Of a DNA stretch of 64,000 bases, positions 16,379 through 25,333 are shown in pieces. The notes beneath the pieces were generated by a model, which saw only the letters and a program-made list of their open reading frames with translations, was not told the DNA's origin and did no database searches. The position numbers and the translations under genes are program-made. Origin of the DNA: Bacteroidales bacterium UBA2861 (GTDB lineage Bacteria; Bacteroidota; Bacteroidia; Bacteroidales; UBA932); the NCBI GenBank assembly GCA_002350615.1, contig DEFD01000028.1, forward strand, positions 474,417 to 538,416, in the 5' to 3' direction. Positions within the stretch are counted from its first letter, which is position 1. Every line of letters begins with the position of its first letter.

Positions 16379-17013
16379 AAAAGGCCGTTCAAATATTGGC
16401 AGCCGTCCTTTTCTTCGGGGCGATCGGTATCTGCGGGGCCGCTGCCCGGGCAGATGCTCCCATCGCCGCAGACGATCTCGAGCTCATTAAGGAAGCTTGC
16501 GCCGGTATCGGCACCATGCAATGCGATTTCGAGCAGAAGCGCCATCTCGCGATGCTGTCCGACACCCCGGTCGCCAAAGGGAAAATGTGGTTCGACGGCA
16601 AACGGGTGCGCTGGGAATACACATCTCCCACCCCTTATCTATTCATAATGGACGGGACCAATGTCCTCCTGCAGGGAAAGGAGCGCAGGGTGGTGGAAAT
16701 CAAGACGGACCGCCTCTTTTCCAAGATTTCCAAACTTGCGGAAGGAAACAATATCATTCTTGGGCAGGGCCTGGACAATATCCAGGATTTCGATGCATCC
16801 CTCACCAAGCGCGGAGGTGAACTCGTAGTCGAGCTAGTGCCCACCAGAAGGGATTTCCAGATGTTTTTCAGGATGGTGCGGCTGTATTTCGGGGCGGATT
16901 ACAGGGTGCATAAGATAGAGTTGCTGGAAAAGGGCAGCGACAGCACGGAAATCAGCCTTCTCAAACAGAAGTATAACCAGAAGATAGAGGACGATATTTT
17001 TAGGATACAATGA
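16375..17013 (+). CDS. LolA-like outer-membrane lipoprotein carrier
   Basis: A 212-residue protein with an N-terminal signal peptide (hydrophobic core about residues 5-22, AAARA). The mature LolA-type fold shows MQCDFEQKRHLAML, GKMWFDGKRVRWEY and a C-terminal beta-rich half. LolA-like proteins ferry hydrophobic cargo across the periplasm; aryl-polyene clusters carry a dedicated copy that probably moves the lipid pigment between the MMPL exporter and the outer membrane. ATG 16375 begins the signal peptide, 18 bp inside the longer open frame. It overlaps both neighbours by 4 bp. Confidence 0.85.
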   Translation: MKKAVQILAAVLFFGAIGICGAAARADAPIAADDLELIKEACAGIGTMQCDFEQKRHLAMLSDTPVAKGKMWFDGKRVRWEYTSPTPYLFIMDGTNVLLQGKERRVVEIKTDRLFSKISKLAEGNNIILGQGLDNIQDFDASLTKRGGELVVELVPTRRDFQMFFRMVRLYFGADYRVHKIELLEKGSDSTEISLLKQKYNQKIEDDIFRIQ

Positions 17014-17435
17014 GGCTCGAGGGCAGTTTTTTTGAAATACTCGACAGGACATTGCCGGTATCCGCACCCGCCGGTGCAGGGGAAGGATTGCGCCCTGAGG
17101 TATCAGAGGCTGTCTTCCGCGTGCGGCTGAATCCGGAGCATATCATTTACAAGGCCCATTTCCCGGAGCAGCCCATAACCCCGGGGGTGATCATAGTGAG
17201 GATGGCGGTGGAACTGCTGTCGGAGAGCCTGGGCCGAAGGGTACGGCTGGTCGCCGCCCCGAACATAAAATTCTCCTCGCCCCTCTTCCCGATGCCGTCC
17301 GTGGAGAGCGGCATCCAGGGGAACGAAGGCAGGGAGATCGACTTTAAAATCAATATCAGGGAAGAAGGATTGGCCTCCGTGACAGTGGCGGACGCCGAAG
17401 TGACATATTCGAAAATGCTTATAAGGTATGAGTGA
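17010..17435 (+). CDS. ApeI/FabZ-like hotdog dehydratase-like protein
   Basis: A 141-residue hotdog protein. IIYKAHFPEQPITPGVIIV corresponds to the catalytic HFPGKPIxPG loop of FabZ, and the His is present. The position of the catalytic helix glutamate, 14 residues after the His, is Arg. The N-terminal domain of the protein at 8519 shows the opposite pattern. In FabZ-type dimers the His and the acid come from different subunits, so the two could form one working mixed site. Start and stop overlap neighbouring genes (4 bp with lolA-like, 8 bp with the glycosyltransferase). Confidence 0.8.
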   Translation: MRLEGSFFEILDRTLPVSAPAGAGEGLRPEVSEAVFRVRLNPEHIIYKAHFPEQPITPGVIIVRMAVELLSESLGRRVRLVAAPNIKFSSPLFPMPSVESGIQGNEGREIDFKINIREEGLASVTVADAEVTYSKMLIRYE

Positions 17436-18180
17436 AAAGATTTGTGTGATTGTACCTACCTATAATAACGGGGGAACATTGCGAGCGGTGTTGGATGACA
17501 TTTTAAAATACACGGACGACGTGATAGTCGTCAACGACGGCAGCACGGATTCTACCGAATCCATACTGTCGGAGTATGCCGGGCGTGTGAGCGCCATACA
17601 CTTCGGCTCGAACCGTGGAAAAGGGGCGGCCCTGCGTACCGGCTTCGATGCGGCATACGGGCAGGGATACAGCTGCGCGATAAGCATGGACGCTGACGGA
17701 CAGCATCTTGCGAGCGACCTTCCTGCATTTTTCAAGGCCGCCGAAGAGAATCCCGGAGCTCTTATAGTAGGCGTGCGGGAAAACCTCGCCCATGAAAACA
17801 AATCCGCCGGCAGTACATTCGCCAACCGTTTCTCCAATTTCTGGTTCATGCTTCAGACATGGACCCGCGTCAGTGATACCCAGTGCGGGTTCCGGCTCTA
17901 TCCGCTGCGGACGATCCGCGGAATCCGTTTCCTCACATCCCGCTACGAAGCCGAACTGGAACTGCTCGTGGCCTCGGTATGGAGGGGAGTGAAGCTGGTA
18001 GAGATACCTGTGACGGTGCTTTACCCCGAAGACCGCGTGTCCCACTTCCGTCCTTTCATCGACTTTGCCCGCATAAGTATCCTGAACACGGTGCTTTGCG
18101 TAGCGGCAGTAATTTACGGCCTTCCCCGCCGATTCCTCACGCTTGGATGGCGTCTGCTGTGCGGAAAATCAAAACGATAA
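17428..18180 (+). CDS. Glycosyltransferase family 2 (dolichyl-phosphate mannose synthase-like)
   Basis: A 250-residue GT-A enzyme. VIVPTYNNGGTL begins the nucleotide-binding fold, VNDGSTDST binds nucleotide sugar, and MDADGQH holds the DxD metal site. CGFRLYPL and a C-terminal amphipathic/hydrophobic segment (about residues 205-235) resemble polyprenyl-phosphate glycosyltransferases. It probably adds a sugar to the lipid-linked pigment or its carrier on the cytoplasmic face. The gene overlaps the dehydratase by 8 bp and is followed 10 bp later by the exporter gene. Confidence 0.87.
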   Translation: MSEKICVIVPTYNNGGTLRAVLDDILKYTDDVIVVNDGSTDSTESILSEYAGRVSAIHFGSNRGKGAALRTGFDAAYGQGYSCAISMDADGQHLASDLPAFFKAAEENPGALIVGVRENLAHENKSAGSTFANRFSNFWFMLQTWTRVSDTQCGFRLYPLRTIRGIRFLTSRYEAELELLVASVWRGVKLVEIPVTVLYPEDRVSHFRPFIDFARISILNTVLCVAAVIYGLPRRFLTLGWRLLCGKSKR

Positions 18181-18190
18181 GTTTCCGCCG

Positions 18191-21100
18191 ATGACCCGTT
18201 TCTTCCTCCGTATATACGATTTCCTGAAACGCAGGCCGTGGCTTTCGCCCATGCTCGCTATATGCTGTGCGCTGGCCGCCCTCTGCCTTGCGAAAGGACT
18301 TCGTTACGGGGAAGACATTTCGGAATTCCTGCCCACCAGTCCCCAAACGCAGCGCTACAGCGAGGTTTACAACGCACTCTCGGAGAAAAACAACATCATC
18401 CTTCTCTTCCGGAGCGCCGACCCCTATGCCATAGAGGATGCGGTGGATGTCTTCGCGCAGGCCTGGGAGCGGCTGGATACGGCCAAGCTTGTGACGGATA
18501 CCCAATTCTTTGCCGATGAATCCAAGGCTTTCGTCCTGATGGACTTCCTTCGCGGGAATGTTCCCTACTTCCTCATGGAAGAGGATTATGCAAGGGCGGA
18601 TTCCATCCTCTCCAGCCCTGAAGCCCGCAGGCAGGCGCTTTCCCAGGCACACTCAGCCCTTCTTTTCCCTTCCGGGCAGATGACGGCGGAGTCCGTGAGC
18701 AGGGATCCGATGGGGCTTTTCAGCCCGGTGCTGATGCGTCTTCGCGATGCCGGGGCCGGCAACGGCTACAAGCTGAGCAACGGCATCATCTACACCCCCG
18801 ACGGCATCGGCCTGGCATTTATGACATCGCCGTACGGCATGAGCGAAACCGGGCAGAATGCCAGGATTGCGGAGCTGATAGACAAAGCTGTAGCCGAGAC
18901 AAACACGCAAGTGGCCGATGTCGAGGTGTCCGCCGTGGGCGGGCCGCTCATCGCCGTGGGCAATGCTTCGCAGATAAAAAAAGACAGCATCCTGGCGGTC
19001 AGCGTCGCTGCGATCCTCATTCTGATGCTTCTTTTCGTGTCCTACCGCAAGTTCTCGGACCTCCTTTGGGTGTTCGTGAGCGTCGCGTTCGGCTGGGTTT
19101 TCGCCCTCGGCACGATTGCGGCCGTGCATGACAGCATCTCCATAATCATCGTCGGCATAGCATCTATAATTATCGGCATAGCAGTCAATTACCCCCTGCA
19201 TTTCATGGATATCCTCAAAGAGGGAAAACCGGTGCGGGAGGTGCTGAAAGAGATGGTGAATCCGCTGCTGATAGGCAATGTCACCACGGTTGCAGCCTTC
19301 CTCTGCCTGCTCTGGCTGGATGCCGCCGCCATGCGCGATTTCGGCCTTTTCGGCGGGCTGATGCTGATAGGGACCATCCTTTTCGTGCTGATTTTCCTGC
19401 CCCAGTTCGCGAAGGCCCATGAGCCTACGGCGATGCGGGTGAATTTCGGGGAAATCCTGCCGGAGCGCAGTGTGCGGAACCCCTGGCTGCTGCTGGCTGT
19501 AGTGATACTCACCGCTGTGTTCGCATGGTTCAGCCGTGGCATCAGTTTCGATGCCGACATGAACCATATCAATTACATGACCGCTGCGCAGAAGCGTGAC
19601 ATGGCAGCGCTGAGCACTGCTTTGGAAGGGCCGTCGGAGCGCACCCCAGAGTATTTTGCCGTCGCTCAAGGGCCTGACCTGGAATCCGCCCTTGAGGCGA
19701 ACGACGCCCTGCTCGCCGCCCTTACCCAAACCGCTGCTCCTGCCGGGACGGGCGTTTTGTCTAAGACGCTGTCTGATAGTGTTTTACATAAATCAAATTG
19801 CGTCAAATGTAGCAATTTGATTTCTGTAAGTAACAGAAGTTCAGAAGGTTACCAAAAACGGTCGATAAGGGGGCCGGGCAGGCTGCTGCCGTCCAGGGCG
19901 GAGCAGGAAAGGCGTCTGGCCCGTTGGGCGCGCTTCAAGGCGGAACACCCGGAAATCCTTTCGGATCTCAGGAAGGAAGCCGCCGCCGAAGGCTTCGCCC
20001 CTGGGGCTTTTATCCCTTTTGAAGCGCTTCTGACCGAGGATTTCAAGGTTCAGCCCGCCGGCTTCTTCGCCCCCGTCATCAGCACCTTTGAAGGTACCCA
20101 TATCCTTGGCTTGCCTGATGACCGCGGCTCGGAGCGGAGCGACAGGACTGCTTCTGCAGTCCCGGGGTATATTAGGGGCAGCGCCCCTAATGATGCGACC
20201 GTAGGGGCGCTTGCTGACCAAAAGGTCAGCATTGTTAACAAGGTACTGTCTTCCGAGCGCCCCGTCGCCCCTGCGGACCGGGACGACATCCTCATTTTCA
20301 CCGGCAAAGACGTCTCTGGCGGCCTTGTCAGCCTGCTGTCGGACAGCTTCGACTACATCGGCACTGTGTGCTCGCTGGTCGTTTTCATCTTCCTGCTTCT
20401 CAGCTTCAGGCGCATCGAAACCGCGCTCCTCGCCTTCCTGCCGCTTGCGGTGAGCTGGATATGGATTCTCGGCAGCATGGATTTGCTGGGTGTCAGTTTC
20501 AATATCGTCAACATCATCCTCGCCACCTTTATCTTCGGGCAAGGCGACGACTACACCATCTTCATCACCGAAGGCCTCATGTACGAGTACGCCTATCGCC
20601 GCAAGAGGATGGCGAGCTATAAAAACAGCGTGCTGGTGAGCGCCCTGATCATGTTCATAGGTATCGGCGCGCTGATCGTTGCAAAGCATCCGGCCATGCG
20701 CTCGCTGGCGGTAGTGACGATCATCGGCATGCTGATGGTGGTGGCGATGGCTTATTATCTGCCGCCGCTGGTGTTCCGCTGGCTGACCTCCAAGGGGGGC
20801 CGCGACAGGGAATACCCTATCACCCTGGGGAGGATATTCCGTTCCCTCTTCGCCCTGCTCTTCATCGTGCTCTACATGTGGCTGTGGCTCTACCCGTACA
20901 CCTTCTTCTATTTCCTTTTCGGGAAGAGCGAAGAGCGTAAGTTGCGCTATCACAAGACTTTCCAGCGCCTTGCGGCTTGGATCTGCAGGCATATTCCCGG
21001 AGTGTCCTTCTCCTGTTCCAATCCAGGAGGGGAAGATTTCGACAAACCGGGCGTCGTGATCTGCAATCATCAGAGCCATCTGGACCTCATCTGTCTCATG

Positions 21101-21961
21101 ATGCTGTCGCCGAAGCTGGTTTTCGTCACCAATCACTGGGTATGGCATAATCCGATTTACGGTTACCTGCTTCGGAAACTGGAGTATTTCCCTGCTGAAA
21201 ATGGGGTAGGGGAGCATATCGAGGCTTTCCGCGAGTATATCAAGCGCGGCTATTCCATAGTGATTTTCCCGGAAGGCACCAGGACTCCGGACGGCAAGAT
21301 CGGAAGGTTCCATCAGGGGGCCTTCATGTTGGCGCGTGAACTCGGGGTGGATATTGTCCCGGTGTTTGTCCACGGTGCCTACGACGTTCTTCCGAAGCAC
21401 GATTTTATGTTGCGCCGCGGGGCGATTTATTGCGAAGTCGGGCAGCGCGTGCCTGTCGGGTCCGGGGCTGAGGGAGTTCGCCCTTCGGGCTCACCTTCGG
21501 CGCAACAGGCAGTCAACGCCCCTGCCGGGCTTATCTCTTTAAATGTGGCTAAGGAGTTCAGACAGTATTATATAAGGAAATATGCGCGAATCCGCCGGGA
21601 GCAGGAAACACCGCAATATTGGTCCTGGTTCGTTCGTGCAAAATATATGTATAAAGGGGCCGATATAGAAGCGGAATGCCGCAGGGAACTCCGTGCCGCT
21701 ATAGCCAACGGCAATCCGGCTCCGAATAACGGGAACATCCCGGGCACTGCAGCATCTGAGTTCGGCGCTCCGGAAGCGGGCACTGCTACGGTCCGCTTCG
21801 ACAATTGCGGCATCGGGGTGCGCCCGCTCCTCTATGCGCTCTGCCATCCGGATGCCCATGTGCTGGCCTCGGATTCCGATCCCGACAACATCGCCCTTCT
21901 TGAAGGCATCCTTCGGTCCTTTAATTCGGGAGCCCCCTCTATTTCAGGCAATTGCCTATAG
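18191..21961 (+). CDS. MMPL/RND exporter fused to PlsC-type acyltransferase, with truncated methyltransferase-like tail
   Basis: A 1256-residue fusion. Residues about 15-35, 255-420 and 720-870 hold the membrane segments of an RND/MMPL exporter with periplasmic loops between them. A glycerophosphate acyltransferase domain follows: NHQSHLD (about residue 958) and FPEGTRTPDG (about 1026). The last 60 residues (GIGVRPLLYAL, VLASDSDPDNIALLEG) look like the start of a SAM-binding Rossmann fold that ends abruptly. The gene runs 23 bp into the 3' end of the convergent gene. Two hairpin-repeat stretches (19790-19823, 20145-20230) are translated in the second periplasmic loop. It probably exports and acylates the polyene lipid. 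ATG 18191 suits the first membrane segment. Confidence 0.82.
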   Translation: MTRFFLRIYDFLKRRPWLSPMLAICCALAALCLAKGLRYGEDISEFLPTSPQTQRYSEVYNALSEKNNIILLFRSADPYAIEDAVDVFAQAWERLDTAKLVTDTQFFADESKAFVLMDFLRGNVPYFLMEEDYARADSILSSPEARRQALSQAHSALLFPSGQMTAESVSRDPMGLFSPVLMRLRDAGAGNGYKLSNGIIYTPDGIGLAFMTSPYGMSETGQNARIAELIDKAVAETNTQVADVEVSAVGGPLIAVGNASQIKKDSILAVSVAAILILMLLFVSYRKFSDLLWVFVSVAFGWVFALGTIAAVHDSISIIIVGIASIIIGIAVNYPLHFMDILKEGKPVREVLKEMVNPLLIGNVTTVAAFLCLLWLDAAAMRDFGLFGGLMLIGTILFVLIFLPQFAKAHEPTAMRVNFGEILPERSVRNPWLLLAVVILTAVFAWFSRGISFDADMNHINYMTAAQKRDMAALSTALEGPSERTPEYFAVAQGPDLESALEANDALLAALTQTAAPAGTGVLSKTLSDSVLHKSNCVKCSNLISVSNRSSEGYQKRSIRGPGRLLPSRAEQERRLARWARFKAEHPEILSDLRKEAAAEGFAPGAFIPFEALLTEDFKVQPAGFFAPVISTFEGTHILGLPDDRGSERSDRTASAVPGYIRGSAPNDATVGALADQKVSIVNKVLSSERPVAPADRDDILIFTGKDVSGGLVSLLSDSFDYIGTVCSLVVFIFLLLSFRRIETALLAFLPLAVSWIWILGSMDLLGVSFNIVNIILATFIFGQGDDYTIFITEGLMYEYAYRRKRMASYKNSVLVSALIMFIGIGALIVAKHPAMRSLAVVTIIGMLMVVAMAYYLPPLVFRWLTSKGGRDREYPITLGRIFRSLFALLFIVLYMWLWLYPYTFFYFLFGKSEERKLRYHKTFQRLAAWICRHIPGVSFSCSNPGGEDFDKPGVVICNHQSHLDLICLMMLSPKLVFVTNHWVWHNPIYGYLLRKLEYFPAENGVGEHIEAFREYIKRGYSIVIFPEGTRTPDGKIGRFHQGAFMLARELGVDIVPVFVHGAYDVLPKHDFMLRRGAIYCEVGQRVPVGSGAEGVRPSGSPSAQQAVNAPAGLISLNVAKEFRQYYIRKYARIRREQETPQYWSWFVRAKYMYKGADIEAECRRELRAAIANGNPAPNNGNIPGTAASEFGAPEAGTATVRFDNCGIGVRPLLYALCHPDAHVLASDSDPDNIALLEGILRSFNSGAPSISGNCL
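19790..19823. repeat. Single-hairpin interspersed element, copy C (in coding sequence)
   Basis: A perfect 12-bp inverted repeat AAATCAAATTGC (19790-19801) / GCAATTTGATTT (19812-19823) with a 10-nt loop containing TCAAATGTA. The loop resembles copies A and B while the stem differs on both sides, as expected if pairing is conserved. It encodes part of a periplasmic loop of the exporter. Confidence 0.75.
20145..20230. repeat. Three consecutive hairpins in the exporter gene
   Basis: GGACTGC/GCAGTCC (20145-20162), ATTAGGGGC/GCCCCTAAT (20171-20191) and GCTGACC/GGTCAGC (20213-20230) are perfect stems in a row. They are translated as a Ser/Ala/Asp-rich insertion in the second periplasmic loop. Confidence 0.75.
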
Positions 21962-23069
21962 GATTGGAATATATGGAAAGGAAGATGTCCTTGAGCATGT
22001 CGGGATCTTCCACTTCGTATTCGCAAAGCTTGCCGAGCCGCTGCAGGAAGGCTTCTTTCTGGGCAGGGGTGTATCGGTCCGCAAAGCGGTTCTGCCCATA
22101 GCGCAGGTCGTGGGCGATGAAGTTGTTGGGATACAGCTTGTAGTGCTTGAAGATGCGGGAGTCCACAAGCGCTGCCACGCCTCCGGTGAATTCGATGCTG
22201 GTACAGCCCGAGAAGGGCTTCAGGTCCAGTTCGCTCAGCGGTTCGCATACGTGGATGCTTACCTGTCCCTTGTCCTGGGTGATGCCGGTGAGTATGCTGT
22301 TGAAGTCTTCTCCGGGCTTCTTCACATATTTCTCGAATCGGCTCTGATACAGTTCCAGGGCCTTCAGGAAATCGCAGGGCTCCCATTCGTAGGATATCGC
22401 CACAGGGGTTATTCCCAGTTCTGCAAGGGCGTCCACCTTGTCTTTGCCGCCGCTCATCCCGAACATCTTTATGATTCCGGGAGCTGTGGCGTCGTTGCCG
22501 TCCTTGGTGCGTCCGTTCCGCTGGGCTATCCATACGCTCTGCTTTTTCTCCAGGATGGTGTATCGGATATAGTCGCTAAGATGCTTGGAACTTTCGTAGA
22601 AAGCGCGGGGGGTGCCGTCGCCGCGTTCCACCTTGAACATCTTGTTGCTGCAGCCGATATCCACCACCAGTTGAGGATGCATGAGGTTGGCTCCGAAAGT
22701 TATTTCGGTGGTGTCGTGCCCGGCTTCCACAAGTGCGTTCTGCAGGAAACTGGCGTCCAGCATTATGTCGCGGTGGTTGGATACGAAAAGATAGTTTCGG
22801 CGGGTGTCCAGATTTTCAAGGCCCGTGACTTTTACCTCGGCGGTGCTGCGCGCCTCTATCTGCTTGTTCACGAACCACATAACCCCGTGCTGGAACTCGT
22901 ACACGCTCTTGTAGCCGCGCACTTCCTCGCGGACTTCTTCCAGCGGCCGGTCGGGGAAAACATAGGCTGAGAGCAGGGCGAAAACCTCGCTGTCCGCTAT
23001 GCGGGCCATTGCGGCGGGGATTTCAGCGTCCACGTAGGGGCGGATGTCGTCAAATTGGGATGCGTCCAT
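21939..23069 (-). CDS. 1-acyl-sn-glycerol-3-phosphate / glycerol-3-phosphate acyltransferase-like protein
   Basis: A 376-residue acyltransferase. The catalytic block FVSNHRDIMLDASFL holds the HxxxxD motif (His-Arg-Asp-Ile-Met-Leu-Asp), and the downstream IAQRNGRTKDG is the glycerol-phosphate binding block. The C-terminal half is helical. This larger PlsB/PlsC-like type is common in Bacteroidota. It would acylate a glycerol phosphate at the inner membrane; together with the glycerol-1-phosphate dehydrogenase-like gene it could help build a lipid for the pigment, though a housekeeping phospholipid role is equally possible. Its 3' end overlaps the convergent exporter gene by 23 bp. Confidence 0.78.
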   Translation of the reverse strand: MDASQFDDIRPYVDAEIPAAMARIADSEVFALLSAYVFPDRPLEEVREEVRGYKSVYEFQHGVMWFVNKQIEARSTAEVKVTGLENLDTRRNYLFVSNHRDIMLDASFLQNALVEAGHDTTEITFGANLMHPQLVVDIGCSNKMFKVERGDGTPRAFYESSKHLSDYIRYTILEKKQSVWIAQRNGRTKDGNDATAPGIIKMFGMSGGKDKVDALAELGITPVAISYEWEPCDFLKALELYQSRFEKYVKKPGEDFNSILTGITQDKGQVSIHVCEPLSELDLKPFSGCTSIEFTGGVAALVDSRIFKHYKLYPNNFIAHDLRYGQNRFADRYTPAQKEAFLQRLGKLCEYEVEDPDMLKDIFLSIYSNPIGNCLK

Positions 23070-23087
23070 GGCAGAGAATAGTTTCTT

Positions 23088-24383
23088 TCAGCGCAAATCT
23101 ATGAATTTTGTCGGTTTGCGGGACTTCGCAGGGAAGTTTATCTTCGCAATTTCCTCCTTCGGGGCGATTTCTACCCCCGGAGCAACCCTGAGACGGCTGC
23201 GGAAACGGTCCTTAAGTTCCTTCACCACGTCGAAGTCGGTCTGGTGCTTGAGGCCTACCTTCACGAGCACGTCGTCGGTGCCGGCTTCGCTCTGGCGCAC
23301 GTACACAACATAATTTTCTACGAATTCGGCATTGTCGAGCACGTCGTTTATTGCAGGCGGATAGAGGGTGGTGCCCTTGAGCTTGATCATATTGTTCTTC
23401 CGGCCCACGAGAGGGGTAAGCCTGTAGCTCCAGCGCCCGCATTTGCACTGCCCGGTGATCTTTGCGGCCATATCGCCGGTACGGAATCGGAGCAGCGGCA
23501 TGCCTTCCACGCCGAGGCTGGTGATTACCACCTCCCCCACCTGCCCGTCGGGAACGGGCATATCGTCTTCGCCGATGATTTCCACGATGATAAGTTCGGG
23601 ATGCACATGCCCGCCCAGGCCATATTCGCACTCCGAGAAGGTGGCGCCCATTTCGGTAGATGAATAGGTGGCGTAAAGTTCCACATCCCATTTCTCCTTG
23701 ATCTTGCGGCCCAGCAGGTTCAGATTGAAGTCCTGGTCCCTCAGGCCTTCGCCGATGCCGATTATCTTCTTGATACTGGAATTCTTATAGTCGATTCCGT
23801 GCTCTTCTGCGTACTGGATGAGCCTCAGGATGAAACTCGGCACGCACATGATGGCGTCGGGCTTGATGCGGTTGATGGTGTCCCACTGCAGCTCCGGGAT
23901 GCCGTTGCCCACGCGGATGATGCCTGCGCCCAGTTTGCGGATGCCGAGGAAGTAGGCAAGTCCCGCCATGAAGCGCTTGTCGATGGTGGTCATCAGCTGC
24001 AGCACGTTGCCAGGGCCGAGACCCGCGCAGGCGAAGGATTTCTGCTCGTTGTAGGCGAGACGGTCCAGGTCGGCGTCCGTGCAGCAGAAGGTGACGGGGT
24101 CCCCGAGGGTGCCGGACGTGGTGATATAGTCTATCACCTTGTCCTTCGGTACGCAGAGGAAATCCTCGTTGAACAGCTGCAGGTCCTTCTTTTCGGTGAA
24201 CGGAATGTTCACCAGATCCTCGAGGTGCTGTATTTTCTCTATGTCGATGCCGCAGCGCTCGAACATCCTGCGGTAGTACGGTGAATTCTTCTTAAGATAC
24301 TGAAGCGCCGTCTTGAGCTTTTCTTCCTGGAAAGCCTTGATAGCTTCCGGACTTTGAAATTCGATATCGTTCTTGTTGATCAT
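23088..24383 (-). CDS. Phenylacetate-CoA ligase-like adenylate-forming enzyme (PaaK family)
   Basis: A 431-residue ANL-superfamily enzyme. The P-loop-like TTSGTLGDPVTFCC, motif YATYSSTEMG, the ATP-binding RFRTGDMA and the C-terminal hinge VGRKNNMIKLKG are all in order. PaaK-type ligases activate aryl acids as adenylates and pass them to CoA or a carrier. In this cluster the obvious substrate is 4-coumarate from the ammonia-lyase (the ApeH role); this is inferred from context. ATG 24383 is chosen because a -7 box (24405-24412) lies just upstream of it, 21 nt away. Confidence 0.85.
   Translation of the reverse strand: MINKNDIEFQSPEAIKAFQEEKLKTALQYLKKNSPYYRRMFERCGIDIEKIQHLEDLVNIPFTEKKDLQLFNEDFLCVPKDKVIDYITTSGTLGDPVTFCCTDADLDRLAYNEQKSFACAGLGPGNVLQLMTTIDKRFMAGLAYFLGIRKLGAGIIRVGNGIPELQWDTINRIKPDAIMCVPSFILRLIQYAEEHGIDYKNSSIKKIIGIGEGLRDQDFNLNLLGRKIKEKWDVELYATYSSTEMGATFSECEYGLGGHVHPELIIVEIIGEDDMPVPDGQVGEVVITSLGVEGMPLLRFRTGDMAAKITGQCKCGRWSYRLTPLVGRKNNMIKLKGTTLYPPAINDVLDNAEFVENYVVYVRQSEAGTDDVLVKVGLKHQTDFDVVKELKDRFRSRLRVAPGVEIAPKEEIAKINFPAKSRKPTKFIDLR
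23094..23101 (-). promoter_or_regulatory. -7 promoter box of the acyltransferase gene
   Basis: TAGATTTG on the minus strand, 24 nt before the ATG at 23069; it overlaps the last codons of the ligase gene. Confidence 0.5.
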
Positions 24384-24404
24384 TGCCGATTGTCTTAGCA
24401 ATTA

Positions 24405-24412
24405 CAAAAGTA
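24405..24412 (-). promoter_or_regulatory. -7 promoter box of the ligase gene
   Basis: TACTTTTG on the minus strand, 21 nt before the ATG at 24383. Confidence 0.55.
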
Positions 24413-24454
24413 CGGAATTTTTTGTTGTTTTGGGTTCCGTGTGAAAAAGGCTGA

Positions 24455-25282
24455 TTACTGGCCGCTGAGCATTTCAATGAAGCTGTCGATCCAGTGGACG
24501 GATTCGTGCGGATTCTTCTCCTGGGAGGCGCCGAAGCCATGTCCTCCGGCGGGATATTGCAGATATTTGTGGGGAACGCCGGCCGCCGAGAGGGCCTCAT
24601 CCATGCGGACGGAATTGCGGTAATCCACCACCGGGTCGTCCACGCAGTTCACCAAAAGCACCGGCGGCATGTTCGAGGGGACGTGCTTCTCGAGCGACAG
24701 TGAATCCCGCATGGCGGCGTTCCGTCTGTGGGCTCCGAGGAAGGCGTTCCTGGAGCGCTTGTGCATTATGGCATCCTCGGTGAAGGTGACCACCGGATAT
24801 ACGGCGGCGATGCAGGAAATCTCCGGCGCTTCGGCCCCGGTGCCTGCGGCCATCTCCTTTGCGAAAGCTTCCCCGGCCAAAAGCACCAGGTGCCCTCCGG
24901 CGCTGAACCCCGCAAGCGCGATTTTCCTGTACCCCTCGGCCTGCAGGGATGCAACCGCCGCCCGTACATCCTCCAGAGCCTCGGGATAATGATGGCTGCG
25001 TACCGGCGTGAGCGGCCCGAAAAGAAAGTATCTCGTGCCCGCATGGCGATACTCAAGCACATAGGCATCGAATCCGGCGTCATTCAGTTTGGAAGCCACC
25101 TCGCTTCCTTCCCATTTGCGGCTCAGCCAATAATAACTCCCTCCCGGGCAGATTATTACGGCAGTTTCGCTGTGATAATCCCCGCCTCCGTGCGTAGCTA
25201 TGTGCGGAATCAGCTTCTGCGCCCCGGCGGCGTGGCTGGCCAGTAAGGCGGTCAGCACCGCCATCAATACTCTCCTTATCAT
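24455..25282 (-). CDS. Secreted alpha/beta-hydrolase (esterase family)
   Basis: A 275-residue protein with a signal peptide (hydrophobic residues about 4-18, AGAQ). The alpha/beta-hydrolase core has the oxyanion strand ICPGGSYYWLS (HGG-like), nucleophile GFSAGGHL, acid Asp in NCVDDPVVDY and base His in PAGGHGFG. These fit the BD-FAE/acetyl-xylan-esterase-like group. It may act on acyl esters of polysaccharides; the pigment cluster next door could also use an esterase, but its own promoter and secretion signal argue for an independent function. The single-hairpin repeat copy D lies between it and clpB. Confidence 0.82.
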   Translation of the reverse strand: MIRRVLMAVLTALLASHAAGAQKLIPHIATHGGGDYHSETAVIICPGGSYYWLSRKWEGSEVASKLNDAGFDAYVLEYRHAGTRYFLFGPLTPVRSHHYPEALEDVRAAVASLQAEGYRKIALAGFSAGGHLVLLAGEAFAKEMAAGTGAEAPEISCIAAVYPVVTFTEDAIMHKRSRNAFLGAHRRNAAMRDSLSLEKHVPSNMPPVLLVNCVDDPVVDYRNSVRMDEALSAAGVPHKYLQYPAGGHGFGASQEKNPHESVHWIDSFIEMLSGQ

Positions 25283-25286
25283 AATG

Positions 25287-25294
25287 CAAAGATA
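25287..25294 (-). promoter_or_regulatory. -7 promoter box of the alpha/beta-hydrolase
   Basis: TATCTTTG on the minus strand with only 4 nt between its last base and the ATG at 25282, which suggests a leaderless mRNA. Confidence 0.6.
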
Positions 25295-25333
25295 GCCGTT
25301 TTTGCTAAATAGTTAGCCGATAGCATATTACAC

